From positions 37,839-101,838 of the forward strand of contig NZ_NFKR01000007.1 of the NCBI RefSeq assembly GCF_002160495.1: a DNA stretch of 64,000 nt, given 5' to 3'. The stretch is from Erysipelatoclostridium sp. An173. GTDB taxonomy: Bacteria > Bacillota_I > Bacilli_A > Erysipelotrichales > Coprobacillaceae. The translations under genes were made by a program, and so were the position numbers. The notes beneath the pieces are model-generated. The model worked only from the letters and a program-made list of their open reading frames with translations, was not told where the DNA came from and made no database searches. This document shows, piece by piece, positions 51,945-62,111 of the stretch; position 1 is the first letter of the stretch, and each line of letters starts with the position of its first letter.

Positions 51945-53390
51945 ATGAAAGATTATAGTAGTTATTTTAAAGGACCTTCACTTAATGAAGCTAAAAAAAG
52001 GAGTCATGATCGAGTAAATAGATATGATGATGCTTATCATATTCCTGCTGATATGATTAAAGCCGGAGTAGGGAAAAAATATTATATTCAAACATATGGA
52101 TGTCAAGCAAACGAGCGTGATAGCGAGACTTTATCGGGAATTTTAGAGAGTATGTCATATAAACCAGCTGAAGATATTAAAGAAGCTGATGTTATTATTT
52201 TAAATACATGTGCAATTCGTGAAAATGCTGAAGAAAAGGTTTTTGGTAAAGTTGGATATGTAAAAAATTTAAAAAAGACTAATCCTGATTTAATTTTTGG
52301 AATGTGTGGCTGCATGGCTCAAGAAGAAGTTGTTATTAAAAGAATTTTAGAGAAACATCCGCACGTTGATTTGATTTTTGGAACTCATAATATTCATCGT
52401 TTACCTGAACTATTAAAAGAGGCTATGTATAGTAAAGAAATGGTCGTTGAAGTTTGGTCTAAAGAAGGCGATGTAATAGAAAATACTCCTGTTAAAAGAG
52501 CTAATAAATATAAAGCATGGGTAAATATTATGTATGGCTGCAATAAGTTTTGTACATACTGTATTGTACCATATACTAGAGGTAAAGAACGTTCAAGATT
52601 AGCTAGTGATATTATTGAAGAAGTAAAAGATTTGATCAAACAAGGTTATAAAGAAATAACTTTATTAGGTCAAAATGTTAATAGTTATGGTAAAGATCTT
52701 GGTGATGATTATAGTTTTGCGAATCTTTTAGAAGATGTTGCTAAAACTGGAATTGATCGAATTAGATTTACAACTAGTCATCCATGGGATTTTAGTGAAG
52801 ATATGATCAAAATCATTGCTAAGTATGATAATATTATGCCTGCTATTCATTTACCAGTACAATCTGGTAACAACCAGGTTTTAAAACAAATGGGACGTCG
52901 GTATACTCGTGAACAGTATTTAGATTTATTTTACAAAATTAAAAAATATATTCCTGATTGTACCATCACAACTGATATTATTGTTGGTTTCCCTAATGAA
53001 ACTCATGAACAGTTTTTAGATACATTATCTTTATATCAAGAGTGTGAATATGATTTAGCTTATACTTTTGTATATTCACCTCGTGAAGGAACTCCAGCGG
53101 CTAAGATGGCTGATAATATTCCAAGTGAAGAAAAAGATCAACGTTTATATCGCTTAAATGAAATTGTTACTGAAAAAGCGTATAAACAAAATCAACGTTT
53201 CTTAAATAAAGTAGTCGATGTTTTAGTTGATGGAACTTCAAAACGTGATGAAACAATGTTGACAGGTTATACAAGTCATCAAAAATTAGTTAATTTTAAA
53301 GGAAACCCTGATGATATTGGTAAGATAATTAAAGTTAAAATTACCGAAGCTAAAACATGGGCTTTAAAGGGTGAGGCTGTTGAATCATAG
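51945..53390 (+). CDS. miaB: tRNA-2-methylthio-N6-dimethylallyladenosine synthase
   Basis: The 481-residue radical-SAM enzyme adds a methylthio group to i6A37 in tRNA. The N-terminal UPF0004 domain supplies cluster cysteines (YGCQANERDSE, NTCAIRENAEEK, GCMAQ). The radical-SAM triad is C199, C203 and C206 in CNKFCTYC, and a TRAM domain closes the protein (about 410-481). ATG 51945 is used because an in-frame ATG at 51912 lies within the promoter. miaA, which makes its substrate, is at 60.3 kb. It overlaps ymcA. Confidence 0.96.
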   Translation: MKDYSSYFKGPSLNEAKKRSHDRVNRYDDAYHIPADMIKAGVGKKYYIQTYGCQANERDSETLSGILESMSYKPAEDIKEADVIILNTCAIRENAEEKVFGKVGYVKNLKKTNPDLIFGMCGCMAQEEVVIKRILEKHPHVDLIFGTHNIHRLPELLKEAMYSKEMVVEVWSKEGDVIENTPVKRANKYKAWVNIMYGCNKFCTYCIVPYTRGKERSRLASDIIEEVKDLIKQGYKEITLLGQNVNSYGKDLGDDYSFANLLEDVAKTGIDRIRFTTSHPWDFSEDMIKIIAKYDNIMPAIHLPVQSGNNQVLKQMGRRYTREQYLDLFYKIKKYIPDCTITTDIIVGFPNETHEQFLDTLSLYQECEYDLAYTFVYSPREGTPAAKMADNIPSEEKDQRLYRLNEIVTEKAYKQNQRFLNKVVDVLVDGTSKRDETMLTGYTSHQKLVNFKGNPDDIGKIIKVKITEAKTWALKGEAVES

Positions 53391-53709
53391 TTTTGAATAT
53401 GCAAAAGAACTAAATGATTATTTATTGAATTTGGATGTTATTAAAGAATATCAAAAATATGAAGATTTAATAAGTAATAATGAAGAAATAAAAGCTTTGG
53501 AAAATAAGATGAAAGCATATCAAAAAAAAATAGTTAATCAAAAAGCAAAGCAGGATAGTAATGTTGTTGATACGATAAAAAAATATCAACAGCTCAAAGA
53601 TGAATTTGAAAATCATCCCTTAGTAGTTAATTACTTATATTTAAAAGATGAAGTAAATAATTTATTACAAACGATAAATGCATATATTAATAGAGAATTG
53701 TTGAAATAG
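53380..53709 (+). CDS. ymcA: YmcA (RicA)-type protein, YlbF/YmcA family
   Basis: This roughly 109-residue all-helical protein fits the Com_YlbF/YmcA family (KELNDYLLNLDVIKEYQKYE and FENHPLVVNYLYLKDEVNNL). In Bacillus, YmcA, YlbF and YaaT form an FeS-containing complex that directs RNase Y and promotes Spo0A phosphorylation. It directly follows miaB, exactly as in Bacillus. TTG 53380 with AAAGGGTGAGG upstream is the likeliest start; GTG 53371 is possible. Either way it overlaps the miaB end. Confidence 0.82.
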   Translation: MNHSFEYAKELNDYLLNLDVIKEYQKYEDLISNNEEIKALENKMKAYQKKIVNQKAKQDSNVVDTIKKYQQLKDEFENHPLVVNYLYLKDEVNNLLQTINAYINRELLK

Positions 53710-53712
53710 GTC

Positions 53713-53741
53713 TTGACTTCATAATTATTTCTAATTATAAT
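53713..53741 (+). promoter_or_regulatory. guaB promoter
   Basis: TTGACT (53713-53718) and TATAAT (53736-53741) with a 17-nt spacer. Confidence 0.85.
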
Positions 53742-53782
53742 TTATGAAATATTAAATAAAAACAAAGAAAAGGAGATAGAAA

Positions 53783-55297
53783 ATGGCATATTTTTTTGAT
53801 GAACCATCACGTACATTTAACGAATATCTATTAGTACCAGGATATTCTTCTACAGAGTGTCAACCTAAAAATGTTAGTTTAAAGACACCATTAGTTAAAT
53901 TTAAAAAAGGTGAAGAACCTGCATTATCACTTAATATTCCATTAGTTTCAGCAATTATGCAAGCTGTTTCTGATGATAATATGGCTGTTGCTTTAGCACG
54001 CGAAGGAGGCGTTTCATTTATCTATGGATCGCAAACAATCGAAAGTCAAGCAGCAATGGTTAAACGTGCAAAAACATATAAAGCTGGTTTTGTACCAAGT
54101 GATTCTAACTTAAGTGTTAACGATACGTTAGCTGATGTTATCGCTTTAAAGGAAAAAACAGGACATTCAACAATGGCAGTAACTGATGATGCCAGTGCTA
54201 ATGGTAAATTATTAGGTATTGTTACAGGTCGTGATTATCGAGTATCTAGAATGTCTTTAGATACAAAAGTGTCTGAATTTATGACTCCGTTTGATAAACT
54301 AATTTGTGGTCATACAGGCATTAGTTTAAAAGAAGCTAATGATTTAATTTGGGACAATAAGTTAAATGCTTTGCCAATTATTGATGATGATCAAAAATTA
54401 GCATATTTTGTTTTTAGAAAAGATTATGAAACTAAAAAATCAAATCCTAATGAATTATTAGATGCATCTAAACGTTATGTAGTTGGTGCTGGTATTAATA
54501 CTCGTGACTTTGCTAAGCGTGTTCCGGCTTTAATTGAAGCTGGTGCAGATGTTTTATGTATCGATTCATCGGAAGGATTTACTGAATGGCAAAAAATTAC
54601 TATTGATTGGATTAGAGAACATTATGGTGACAGTGTAAAAGTTGGAGCTGGAAATGTTGTTGATGCTGAAGGATTTAGATTTTTAGCTGAAGCTGGTGCA
54701 GATTTTGTCAAAGTTGGTATCGGTGGTGGATCAATTTGTATCACTCGTGAACAAAAAGGAATTGGTCGTGGCCAAGCAACAGCGACAATTGAAGTTGCTA
54801 AAGCTCGTGATGAATACTTTAAAGAAACTGGTATTTATGTACCAATCTGTTCTGATGGAGGTATTGTTCACGATTATCATATGACTTTAGCTTTGGCTAT
54901 GGGTTCTGATTTTATCATGTTAGGTCGTTATTTCTCTAGATTCGATGAATCTCCAACTAATAAAGTAAGTATTAATGGTCAATATATGAAAGAATACTGG
55001 GGAGAAGGTTCTGCTCGTGCTCGTAACTGGCAACGTTATGACTTGGGTGGAGATGCTAAACTTTCTTTTGAAGAAGGTGTTGATTCATATGTACCATATG
55101 CAGGTAGCTTAAAAGATAATGTTGGTTTAACTTTAAGTAAAATCAAATCAACAATGTGTAATTGTGGTGCTTTAACAATTCCTGAATTACAGAAAAAAGC
55201 TAAAATTACTCTTGTATCTTCAACAAGTATCGTTGAAGGTGGAGCACATGATGTTGTCTTAAAAGATTCAACATCTTCAAATGGTCATCAAAATTAA
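53783..55297 (+). CDS. guaB: IMP dehydrogenase
   Basis: The 504-residue enzyme oxidises IMP to XMP, the committed step to GMP. A (beta/alpha)8 barrel is interrupted by two CBS domains (about 105-225). [33 protein letters not shown] (catalytic cysteine) and [11 protein letters not shown] are visible; the ending differs from Bacillus GuaB, and the flap and C-terminus are of the longer type. AAAGGAGATAG precedes the ATG. It is monocistronic, with no purine riboswitch seen in its 41-nt leader. Confidence 0.95.
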   Translation: MAYFFDEPSRTFNEYLLVPGYSSTECQPKNVSLKTPLVKFKKGEEPALSLNIPLVSAIMQAVSDDNMAVALAREGGVSFIYGSQTIESQAAMVKRAKTYKAGFVPSDSNLSVNDTLADVIALKEKTGHSTMAVTDDASANGKLLGIVTGRDYRVSRMSLDTKVSEFMTPFDKLICGHTGISLKEANDLIWDNKLNALPIIDDDQKLAYFVFRKDYETKKSNPNELLDASKRYVVGAGINTRDFAKRVPALIEAGADVLCIDSSEGFTEWQKITIDWIREHYGDSVKVGAGNVVDAEGFRFLAEAGADFVKVGIGGGSICITREQKGIGRGQATATIEVAKARDEYFKETGIYVPICSDGGIVHDYHMTLALAMGSDFIMLGRYFSRFDESPTNKVSINGQYMKEYWGEGSARARNWQRYDLGGDAKLSFEEGVDSYVPYAGSLKDNVGLTLSKIKSTMCNCGALTIPELQKKAKITLVSSTSIVEGGAHDVVLKDSTSSNGHQN

Positions 55298-55321
55298 AGG
55301 TACTTCTTAGAAGTACCTTTT
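55296..55321 (+). terminator. guaB terminator
   Basis: Twelve-bp stem AAAGGTACTTCT / AGAAGTACCTTT followed by a T; the stop codon overlaps its first bases. Confidence 0.8.
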
Positions 55322-55356
55322 AAATTAGACAAATCTAATAAATATTCCACTTTTTA

Positions 55357-55386
55357 GTACATTTTTTCACTTACCTTACATATATT
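55357..55386 (+). promoter_or_regulatory. Possible sigma-E promoter of cotE
   Basis: GTACATT (55357-55363) and CATATATT (55379-55386) are 15 nt apart. They match the sigma-E consensus KMATATT / CATACAHT at 5 of 7 and 7 of 8 positions. No sigma-A promoter is evident here. Confidence 0.4.
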
Positions 55387-55401
55387 AAATTAGGTGAGAA
55401 C

Positions 55402-55896
55402 ATGGCAAATAATATTCGTGAGATTATTACCCAAGCAGTAATTGCTAAGGGAAAGAAAAGGACTATTAATAAATATCCTTTTGAAATTAGTAATTTTGAT
55501 AAGGTTTTAGGCTGCTGGATTACTAATCATCGCTATAATGCAACTTTTAGAGATGATAAACCAGTAGTCTTAGGAACCTTTGATGTTCACTTGTGGTATA
55601 ACTATCGTGATGATAGTAATATTTTAAAACAAACAGTAAGTTATTTAAATGAACTTGATCTAGTAAAAAAAGAACAGCGCAGTTTTAATGATCAAGATGA
55701 ATTGATTGCTACATGTAATCAAGAACCTAAATGTATAGGTGTTAATTGTTTAGAAGATAAAGTCGTCATTGAAGTTGAAAAAGAGATTTCATTAAGTGTA
55801 GTTGGTAAAACTACTATTAGGGTTGAAACAAAAAATGAAATGGAATCGTGGGATGAATTTGATAATATAACGATTGATGAAAATTTTATTAAATAA
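55402..55896 (+). CDS. cotE: Spore coat morphogenetic protein CotE
   Basis: The 164-residue protein aligns by eye with Bacillus CotE: start IREIITQAVIAKGKK, then LGCWITNHRYNA, FDVHLWYNYRDDS, and C-terminal VVGKTTIRVETKNEMESWDE with an acidic tail (the tail is shorter than in Bacillus). CotE builds the outer spore coat on the SpoIVA layer. The position directly before mutS-mutL is also the Bacillus one. AGGTGAGAAC precedes the ATG, and a sigma-E-like promoter fits mother-cell expression. Confidence 0.9.
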   Translation: MANNIREIITQAVIAKGKKRTINKYPFEISNFDKVLGCWITNHRYNATFRDDKPVVLGTFDVHLWYNYRDDSNILKQTVSYLNELDLVKKEQRSFNDQDELIATCNQEPKCIGVNCLEDKVVIEVEKEISLSVVGKTTIRVETKNEMESWDEFDNITIDENFIK

Positions 55897-55914
55897 AGGC
55901 GTAAGCCTTTTTTC
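55895..55914 (+). terminator. cotE terminator
   Basis: AAAGGC-GTAA-GCCTTT followed by TTT; the stop codon overlaps its start. A GNRA-type loop caps the stem. Confidence 0.8.
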
Positions 55915-55929
55915 TTTTAATAATTCTTG

Positions 55930-55938
55930 TGTTATAAT
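55930..55938 (+). promoter_or_regulatory. Extended -10 promoter of mutS
   Basis: TGTTATAAT, 34 nt before the mutS ATG; -35 weak. Confidence 0.6.
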
Positions 55939-55971
55939 AGAAAATGATTTTTTTAGAAATGAGGTTGATTT

Positions 55972-58485
55972 ATGAAACAAAAATATAGTCCAATGATGAT
56001 GCAGTATTTATCTATTAAAGAAGAAAATCAAGATTCAATCGTTATGTTTCGATTGGGGGATTTTTATGAAATGTTTTTTGATGACGCTATTTTAGTTTCC
56101 AAAGAATTACAAATAGCATTAACTGGTAAAAATGCGGGTGCTAAAGAAAGAGTACCAATGTGTGGGGTACCTTTTCATTCCGCAAGTGGATATATTCAAA
56201 AATTAGTAGATAATGGACATCGTGTCGCTATCGTTGAACAATTAACAGAACCAGGTAAAAGAGGGATCGTTGAACGTGGTGTTGTTCAAATAATTACACC
56301 TGGTACAATTTTTGATGAATCATTAACAAATAATCGAAATAATTATATTGCCGCTTTAGAAGAATTTGATTTTAATTATACTTTAGCTTTTTGTGATATT
56401 ACAACTGGAGAATTTAGTGTTGTAAATATTGAAAAGAAAGAAAAGTTATTGATGAATCAATTAGAAACAATGGCAGTTAAAGAGCTAGTGACTTTACCTG
56501 ATCAAATTCGTAATTTTGACAATATTTTAAATTCCCCATTTCCTCATGATAAATATAATGAAAAATATGATAAGATTTTTTCTAAGATAAATGATTTAAA
56601 ACAAATTAAAACAGCATCTTTATTATTGAACTATTTATTAGATACTCAAAAAAGAGAATTAGAGCATTTACAAATCATTGAAGAAATAAAAAATGAAGAC
56701 TATGTAGTAATGGATCAATATACCAAAAAAGCATTAGAATTAACAACAGGCTCTAAAAGTAATGATAAATATGGTAGTTTATACTGGTTATTAGACCATA
56801 CTAAGACAGCCATGGGTTCAAGAATGCTTAAACAATGGATTGAAAGACCACTTTTAAATCAACAGCAAATTGAACAACGTTTAGATGTAGTTGAAATTTT
56901 TACTAATTATTTTATTCAAAGAGAAAGTATCAAAGAGATTTTAAAAGATATTTATGATTTAGAGCGCTTATCTTCTCGAATTGCTTTTGGTAATATAAAT
57001 GCTCGTGATTTGAAATGGATCAGTGCTTCTTTAAAAGTAATTCCGGAGTTAAAAAATCAACTATTATCATTAGATGAGCCGCTTACAAATGATTTAGCTA
57101 ATCATTTAATAGATTTAAATCATATTATTAATTTGATTGACCAGGCAATCATTGATAATCCGCCATTAACTGTAAAAGAAGGTAATATCATTAAAGAAGG
57201 ATTTAATGAGGAGTTAGATGAACTTCGTTACATTCGTAATCATGGTAAACAATGGCTTGTTGAATTTGAACAAAAAGAGCGTGATCGTACTGGAATTAAA
57301 GGGTTAAAAGTAGGATATAATCGTGTTTTTGGTTATTACATAGAAGTGACTAAAGCAAATTTATCATTAGTAAAAGATGAATTTAACTATACTCGTAAAC
57401 AAAGTTTAGCCAACGCAGAACGTTTTGTTACACCGGAATTAAAAGAGATGGAATCAAAGTTATTAAACGCTCAGGATAAAATGGTTAAACTAGAATATGC
57501 AATCTTTACACAAATTAGAAATACAATAAAAAAAGATGTTCATCTAATCCAGGATGTTGCAAAAGTAATTGCTCGAATTGATGTTTTCCAATCACTTGCA
57601 ATGATTTCTAGTGAAAATAGTTATGTAAGACCTATTTTTAATCATGAAAAGATATTTAATGTTACTGATGGACGTCATGGGGTTATTGAACGGGTTATGA
57701 GTGAAGGTAGTTATGTTGCAAATGATGTCGACATTGATAGTAAAAATCCTGTTTTAATGATTACTGGACCAAATATGGGTGGTAAATCAACATATATGCG
57801 TTCAATTGCTTTGATTGCTTTAATGGCCCAAATTGGATGTTTTGTTCCTTGTAGTCAGGCTAATTTACCAATTTTTGATCAGATTTTTACTAGAATTGGT
57901 GCTAGTGATGATTTAGTATCTGGACAATCAACTTTTATGGTTGAAATGTTAGAAGCGAATAATGCTTTACGTTTTGCTACTGAAAATTCATTGATTATTT
58001 TTGATGAAATTGGACGAGGAACTGCTACATTTGATGGAATGGCTATCGCTCAAGCAATGATTGAATATATTGCAACTAAAATTAAATGCATTACATTATT
58101 TTCAACGCATTATCATGAATTAACATTCTTAGAAGATAAGAATTTAGGAATAAAAAATGTCCATGCTAGTGCTTCGATTGAAAATGATGATTTAGTCTTT
58201 TTATATCGTATTAAACCAGGACGTTCTAATAAATCATATGGTGTAAATGTTGCTAAGCTAGCAAAATTGCCAGATGAAGTTTTAAACCGGGCAAATGTAT
58301 TATTAGAAGCGTTAGAAGAGAACAATATTGAAAATCATTTGAGTGATGATTCATTAAAAGAAGTTCCAGTAAATTCACCTAGTGTGGTAGAAAAATATCT
58401 TGATGGAATTGATCCAATGACATTATCACCGATTGATGCTTTATCGACTTTAATCGAGTTAAAGAAATTGAATGAAAGCAGGTGA
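55972..58485 (+). CDS. mutS: DNA mismatch repair protein MutS
   Basis: The 837-residue mismatch sensor has all MutS domains. Domain I carries the F-x-E mismatch wedge in GDFYEMFFDDA, followed by the connector, core and clamp. The ATPase has Walker A GPNMGGKS (K605), IIFDEIGRGT and FSTHYHEL. A C-terminal helix region follows, for dimerisation. Length is close to Bacillus MutS (858). GAGGTTG gives the RBS. mutL starts 4 nt after the stop, so they form an operon with miaA. Confidence 0.97.
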   Translation: MKQKYSPMMMQYLSIKEENQDSIVMFRLGDFYEMFFDDAILVSKELQIALTGKNAGAKERVPMCGVPFHSASGYIQKLVDNGHRVAIVEQLTEPGKRGIVERGVVQIITPGTIFDESLTNNRNNYIAALEEFDFNYTLAFCDITTGEFSVVNIEKKEKLLMNQLETMAVKELVTLPDQIRNFDNILNSPFPHDKYNEKYDKIFSKINDLKQIKTASLLLNYLLDTQKRELEHLQIIEEIKNEDYVVMDQYTKKALELTTGSKSNDKYGSLYWLLDHTKTAMGSRMLKQWIERPLLNQQQIEQRLDVVEIFTNYFIQRESIKEILKDIYDLERLSSRIAFGNINARDLKWISASLKVIPELKNQLLSLDEPLTNDLANHLIDLNHIINLIDQAIIDNPPLTVKEGNIIKEGFNEELDELRYIRNHGKQWLVEFEQKERDRTGIKGLKVGYNRVFGYYIEVTKANLSLVKDEFNYTRKQSLANAERFVTPELKEMESKLLNAQDKMVKLEYAIFTQIRNTIKKDVHLIQDVAKVIARIDVFQSLAMISSENSYVRPIFNHEKIFNVTDGRHGVIERVMSEGSYVANDVDIDSKNPVLMITGPNMGGKSTYMRSIALIALMAQIGCFVPCSQANLPIFDQIFTRIGASDDLVSGQSTFMVEMLEANNALRFATENSLIIFDEIGRGTATFDGMAIAQAMIEYIATKIKCITLFSTHYHELTFLEDKNLGIKNVHASASIENDDLVFLYRIKPGRSNKSYGVNVAKLAKLPDEVLNRANVLLEALEENNIENHLSDDSLKEVPVNSPSVVEKYLDGIDPMTLSPIDALSTLIELKKLNESR

Positions 58486-58489
58486 TTAA

Positions 58490-60343
58490 ATGCAAAAAAT
58501 AAGACAACTTGATGATATTTTAGCTAATAAAATAGCAGCGGGTGAAGTAATCGAACGACCTGCGAATGTTGTTAAGGAATTAGTTGAAAATAGTATCGAT
58601 GCCAATAGCAGCAAGATCGATGTAATTATTGAAGAAGGTGGCTTAAAATTAATTCAAGTTATTGATAATGGTGATGGAATGGACAAAGAAGATGCTTTGC
58701 TTTGTTTTAGTCGTCATGCAACTAGTAAAATCAAAGATGATCAGGATTTGTTTTGTATCCAAACATTAGGATTTCGTGGCGAGGCTATTCCATCAATTGC
58801 CTCTATTAGTCATTTTGAATTAAAGACTAGTACTGGTCAAATAGGGACTAGTGTGGTTTATGAATATGGTAAATATATTGAAAATAAAGAAAGTGATAGT
58901 AAAAAAGGAACTAATATCAAAGTTGAAAAATTATTTCAAAATGTTCCAGCTCGTTTAAAATATGTACGTTCTACGAATTCAGAATTTGCTAATATTCAAA
59001 CTTATTTAGAGCGGTTATCTTTATCACATCCAGATATTGCTTTTTTATTAGTTCATAATGGACGAACAATCTATAAGACTAATGGTAATGGTAATTTATT
59101 AGAAGTAATTTCCAATATTTATGGATTGAATGTTGCTAAAGCGATGATTCCGGTTGATTTTGGTGATGATGAATTTCATATAACTGGATTTATTTCTAAA
59201 ATTGATGTAAATCGTGCTAGTAGGAATCATATGATTACAATGGTTAATTCACGAGTAGTTAGAAATAAGGTTAGTATTGATAGTATTAAAAATGCTTATT
59301 CACGTTATTTGGCTGAAAAACGCTATCCGATTACAATTCTTAATATTGAAATCGATCCTTATTTAGTAGATGTAAATGTTCATCCTTCTAAATTAGAAGT
59401 ACGGTTTTCAAAAGAAATGAAATTAAAAGAATTAATATATCAAGGAATAAGCGAGGCGCTTGCAAATGTTAATTTAACTTATAATGCAGTAGCTGATTAT
59501 AAAAAACCAAAAGTAAATATTGAACAGCCAGCTTTTGAATTTAACTATGATGTAGAAGATGAAATCGACCCGATTTTAAAAAGTACAGACAATGAAAATA
59601 TTAATCATGTAGATGATAAAAATAACGAAACTTTTGATAATATTGAAAATGAAGTTGTGGATAAAGAAAATAATTATAATTTAGTTCAAGAACAAAATAT
59701 CGAATATATTGTACCTGATAAGCAAGTAGTTGAAACTAAGGTTGAATCTCGTGAAAAATTAATGAAAAAGAAACTACTTGTAAAAGGACAGGTACATGGT
59801 ACATATATTATTTGTGAAGATGAAACTGGTATGTATTTAGTTGATCAACATGCAGCACAAGAACGAATTAATTACGAATATTTTTTAGATAAGTATCAGC
59901 ATTTAAATTTATCAATGCGTGATTTATTAGTACCGATTACATTAGAATATCCATTAAGTGAATTTTTGATTATTGAAGAGCGAAAACAATTGTTGAGCCA
60001 GGTTGGAATTAATCTAGAAGTTTTTGGTAATTGTGGATATGTAATTAAACAACTACCACTATGGATGCAAAATATTGATGAACAGGTTTTTATTGAAGAC
60101 ATGGTTGATCAGGTTTTAAAAGATAATAAAGTCGATGTTGTTAAATTACAAGATCATGCGATTGCCACATTGAGTTGTAAAGCGTCATTAAAAGGTAATA
60201 CCCATTTATCAAATGAAGGAATGCAAAATATTATTGATAATTTAATGCGTTGTGATAACCCTTATGTTTGTCCTCATGGTCGCCCTACTTTAGTTTATTA
60301 TTCTAGTTATGAAATTGAAAAATTGTTTAAACGGGTAGCGTAA
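58490..60343 (+). CDS. mutL: DNA mismatch repair protein MutL (endonuclease type)
   Basis: The 617-residue protein has a GHKL ATPase domain (IAAGEVIERPANVVKELVEN; DNGDGM; GFRGEAIPSIAS), a poorly conserved acidic linker (about 335-420), and a C-terminal dimerisation/endonuclease domain. The nicking motif DQHA-x2-E-x4-E is complete at D452-463, as expected where there is no MutH. CPHGRPT near the end also belongs to the metal site. Its RBS AGGTGA overlaps the end of mutS; miaA starts on its last base. Confidence 0.96.
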   Translation: MQKIRQLDDILANKIAAGEVIERPANVVKELVENSIDANSSKIDVIIEEGGLKLIQVIDNGDGMDKEDALLCFSRHATSKIKDDQDLFCIQTLGFRGEAIPSIASISHFELKTSTGQIGTSVVYEYGKYIENKESDSKKGTNIKVEKLFQNVPARLKYVRSTNSEFANIQTYLERLSLSHPDIAFLLVHNGRTIYKTNGNGNLLEVISNIYGLNVAKAMIPVDFGDDEFHITGFISKIDVNRASRNHMITMVNSRVVRNKVSIDSIKNAYSRYLAEKRYPITILNIEIDPYLVDVNVHPSKLEVRFSKEMKLKELIYQGISEALANVNLTYNAVADYKKPKVNIEQPAFEFNYDVEDEIDPILKSTDNENINHVDDKNNETFDNIENEVVDKENNYNLVQEQNIEYIVPDKQVVETKVESREKLMKKKLLVKGQVHGTYIICEDETGMYLVDQHAAQERINYEYFLDKYQHLNLSMRDLLVPITLEYPLSEFLIIEERKQLLSQVGINLEVFGNCGYVIKQLPLWMQNIDEQVFIEDMVDQVLKDNKVDVVKLQDHAIATLSCKASLKGNTHLSNEGMQNIIDNLMRCDNPYVCPHGRPTLVYYSSYEIEKLFKRVA

Positions 60344-61278
60344 TGGATAAAGTAATAGTTGTTGTTGGACCAACGGGAGTAGGAAAAACTAAAATGGGTG
60401 TAGCTTTGGCTAAGTATTTTAATGGCGAAGTAATTAGTGGCGATTCAATGCAAATCTATAAAACAATGGATATTGGTACAGCTAAGGTAACAAAGCAGGA
60501 AATGGATGGGGTAGTTCATCATTTGATCGATATTAAAAATCCTGATGAAAGTTATAGTGTTAAAGATTTTCAAGATGAAGTTAGAAAGAAAATCAAAGAA
60601 ATAACTATGCGTAATAAACTGCCAATTATAGTTGGAGGAACAGGACTATATATTAAAGCAGCTCTTTATGATTATCAGTTTAGTGATAGCCAAATTGAAC
60701 ATCAAGAATATGTAAAAAAATATCAAGATTATACAAATGAACAATTATATCAATACTTATTAGAAATTGATGAACTGAGTGCTAAAGAATTGCATCCAAA
60801 TAACCGTCAAAGAGTATTGCGAGCAATTGCTATTTATGAAAGTACTGGAGTTAAAAAGAGTGAAACTTTAGCTAAACAAAAACACGAAATGATCTATGAT
60901 GCTAAATTTATTGGGCTAACATTAGATCGTGAATTGTTGTATCAAAGAATCAATGAACGTGTTGATTTAATGATGGAACAAGGTTTATTAAAAGAAATTG
61001 AATCATTGATGGAAAAAAATTATTCAAGTGATTTACAGAGCATGAAAGCAATAGGGTATAAAGAATGGTTTGCTTATTATGATAAAAAGCAAACTTTACA
61101 AGAAACTATCGAATTAATAAAGAAACATTCGCGTAATTATGCTAAAAGACAATATACCTGGTTTAATAATCAGGTGCCAGTGAACTGGTTTACTGTTAAT
61201 CTTGATGATTTTGATAGTACTGTTGATGAAGTTAAAGGGTATTTAAAAAAACAGGGTATTAAAAATGAAAATAATTAA
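60343..61278 (+). CDS. miaA: tRNA dimethylallyltransferase
   Basis: The 311-residue enzyme transfers dimethylallyl to A37 of tRNAs that read codons starting with U, giving the substrate of MiaB. P-loop GPTGVGKT (about 8-15), ISGDSMQIYKTMDIGTAK, GGTGLYIKA and NRQRVLRAIAIYESTG are typical. The start overlaps the mutL stop by one base (TAATG), and mutS-mutL-miaA matches the gene order of many Firmicutes. It overlaps the next gene by 14 nt. Confidence 0.96.
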   Translation: MDKVIVVVGPTGVGKTKMGVALAKYFNGEVISGDSMQIYKTMDIGTAKVTKQEMDGVVHHLIDIKNPDESYSVKDFQDEVRKKIKEITMRNKLPIIVGGTGLYIKAALYDYQFSDSQIEHQEYVKKYQDYTNEQLYQYLLEIDELSAKELHPNNRQRVLRAIAIYESTGVKKSETLAKQKHEMIYDAKFIGLTLDRELLYQRINERVDLMMEQGLLKEIESLMEKNYSSDLQSMKAIGYKEWFAYYDKKQTLQETIELIKKHSRNYAKRQYTWFNNQVPVNWFTVNLDDFDSTVDEVKGYLKKQGIKNENN

Positions 61279-62083
61279 TTTAATTGAAGATACTCCTGGA
61301 AGTAGCAATTGTTTATATGAACATGGCTTAAGTTTTTATATTGAAACTAAAAAGCATAAGATATTAATGGACACTGGAGCTAGTGATGCTTTTATAAAAA
61401 ATGCGACACAATTGGGGATTGATTTAAAACAAGTGGATATTGTAGTTTTAAGTCATGGTCATTACGATCATAGTGGTGGTATTTTATCATTTGTTAAAAT
61501 TAATCCTAATGCGACTATTTATATCCAAAAAAATGCTGTGAATGATTATTATAGTATTCGTGAAAATGGGCCGGCTTATATTGGAATTGATAAAAAGATT
61601 TTATTGTTGTCAAATATAGTTTACATTGATGATTTGCTTAATATTGATGATGAATTAACTATATTTTCAAATATTACTGATCGTAAATTTTGGCCACAGA
61701 CTAATCAAAGATTGAAAAAAATAGAAAATGGTGTTTTGATTCAAGATGATTTTGATCATGAACAGTGTTTAGTTGTAAATGAAAATAATTGTTCGTATTT
61801 ATTTTCCGGTTGTGCTCATAATGGTATTGTTAATATATTAAAACGGTATGATCAGATTTTTAAAAAGTATCCAGATAAAATTATTAGTGGTTTTCATATG
61901 ATCAAAAAAATACCATATGATCAAGATGAAATTACGATGATTAAAGAAACTGCTAATATCTTAACTAAAGTACCCGCAGTATTTTATACCGGACATTGTA
62001 CCGGAAAAGAAGCGTTTGCAATAATGAAAGAAATTATGGGTGAACAGTTAGTATTGATTCATAGTGGTATGGAAATTGAATAG
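61265..62083 (+). CDS. MBL-fold metallohydrolase, dihydropterin-RFA-P synthase-like
   Basis: The 272-residue protein is a metallo-beta-lactamase-fold hydrolase with HxHxDH in LSHGHYDHSGG. It also has a ligand histidine in SGCAHNGIVNIL and a C-terminal YTGHCTGKEAF. This layout, including the start NLIEDTPGSSN, is that of a subgroup annotated as 7,8-dihydropterin-6-yl-methyl-4-aminobenzene phosphate synthase homologues; the true substrate in bacteria is not known to me. It overlaps miaA by 14 nt, so it is the last gene of the mutS operon. Confidence 0.85.
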   Translation: MKIINLIEDTPGSSNCLYEHGLSFYIETKKHKILMDTGASDAFIKNATQLGIDLKQVDIVVLSHGHYDHSGGILSFVKINPNATIYIQKNAVNDYYSIRENGPAYIGIDKKILLLSNIVYIDDLLNIDDELTIFSNITDRKFWPQTNQRLKKIENGVLIQDDFDHEQCLVVNENNCSYLFSGCAHNGIVNILKRYDQIFKKYPDKIISGFHMIKKIPYDQDEITMIKETANILTKVPAVFYTGHCTGKEAFAIMKEIMGEQLVLIHSGMEIE

Positions 62084-62111
62084 AAAAAGCTGGAATTTAG
62101 CCAGCTTTTTT
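62084..62111. terminator. Bidirectional terminator between the MBL gene and rarA
   Basis: AAAAAGCTGG (62084-62093) pairs with CCAGCTTTTT (62101-62110) around a 7-nt loop; T-runs exist on both strands. It overlaps the rarA stop. Confidence 0.88.

Noticed and set aside
53742..53782. Purine riboswitch before guaB
   Set aside because: The leader is too short and lacks the conserved junction sequences.
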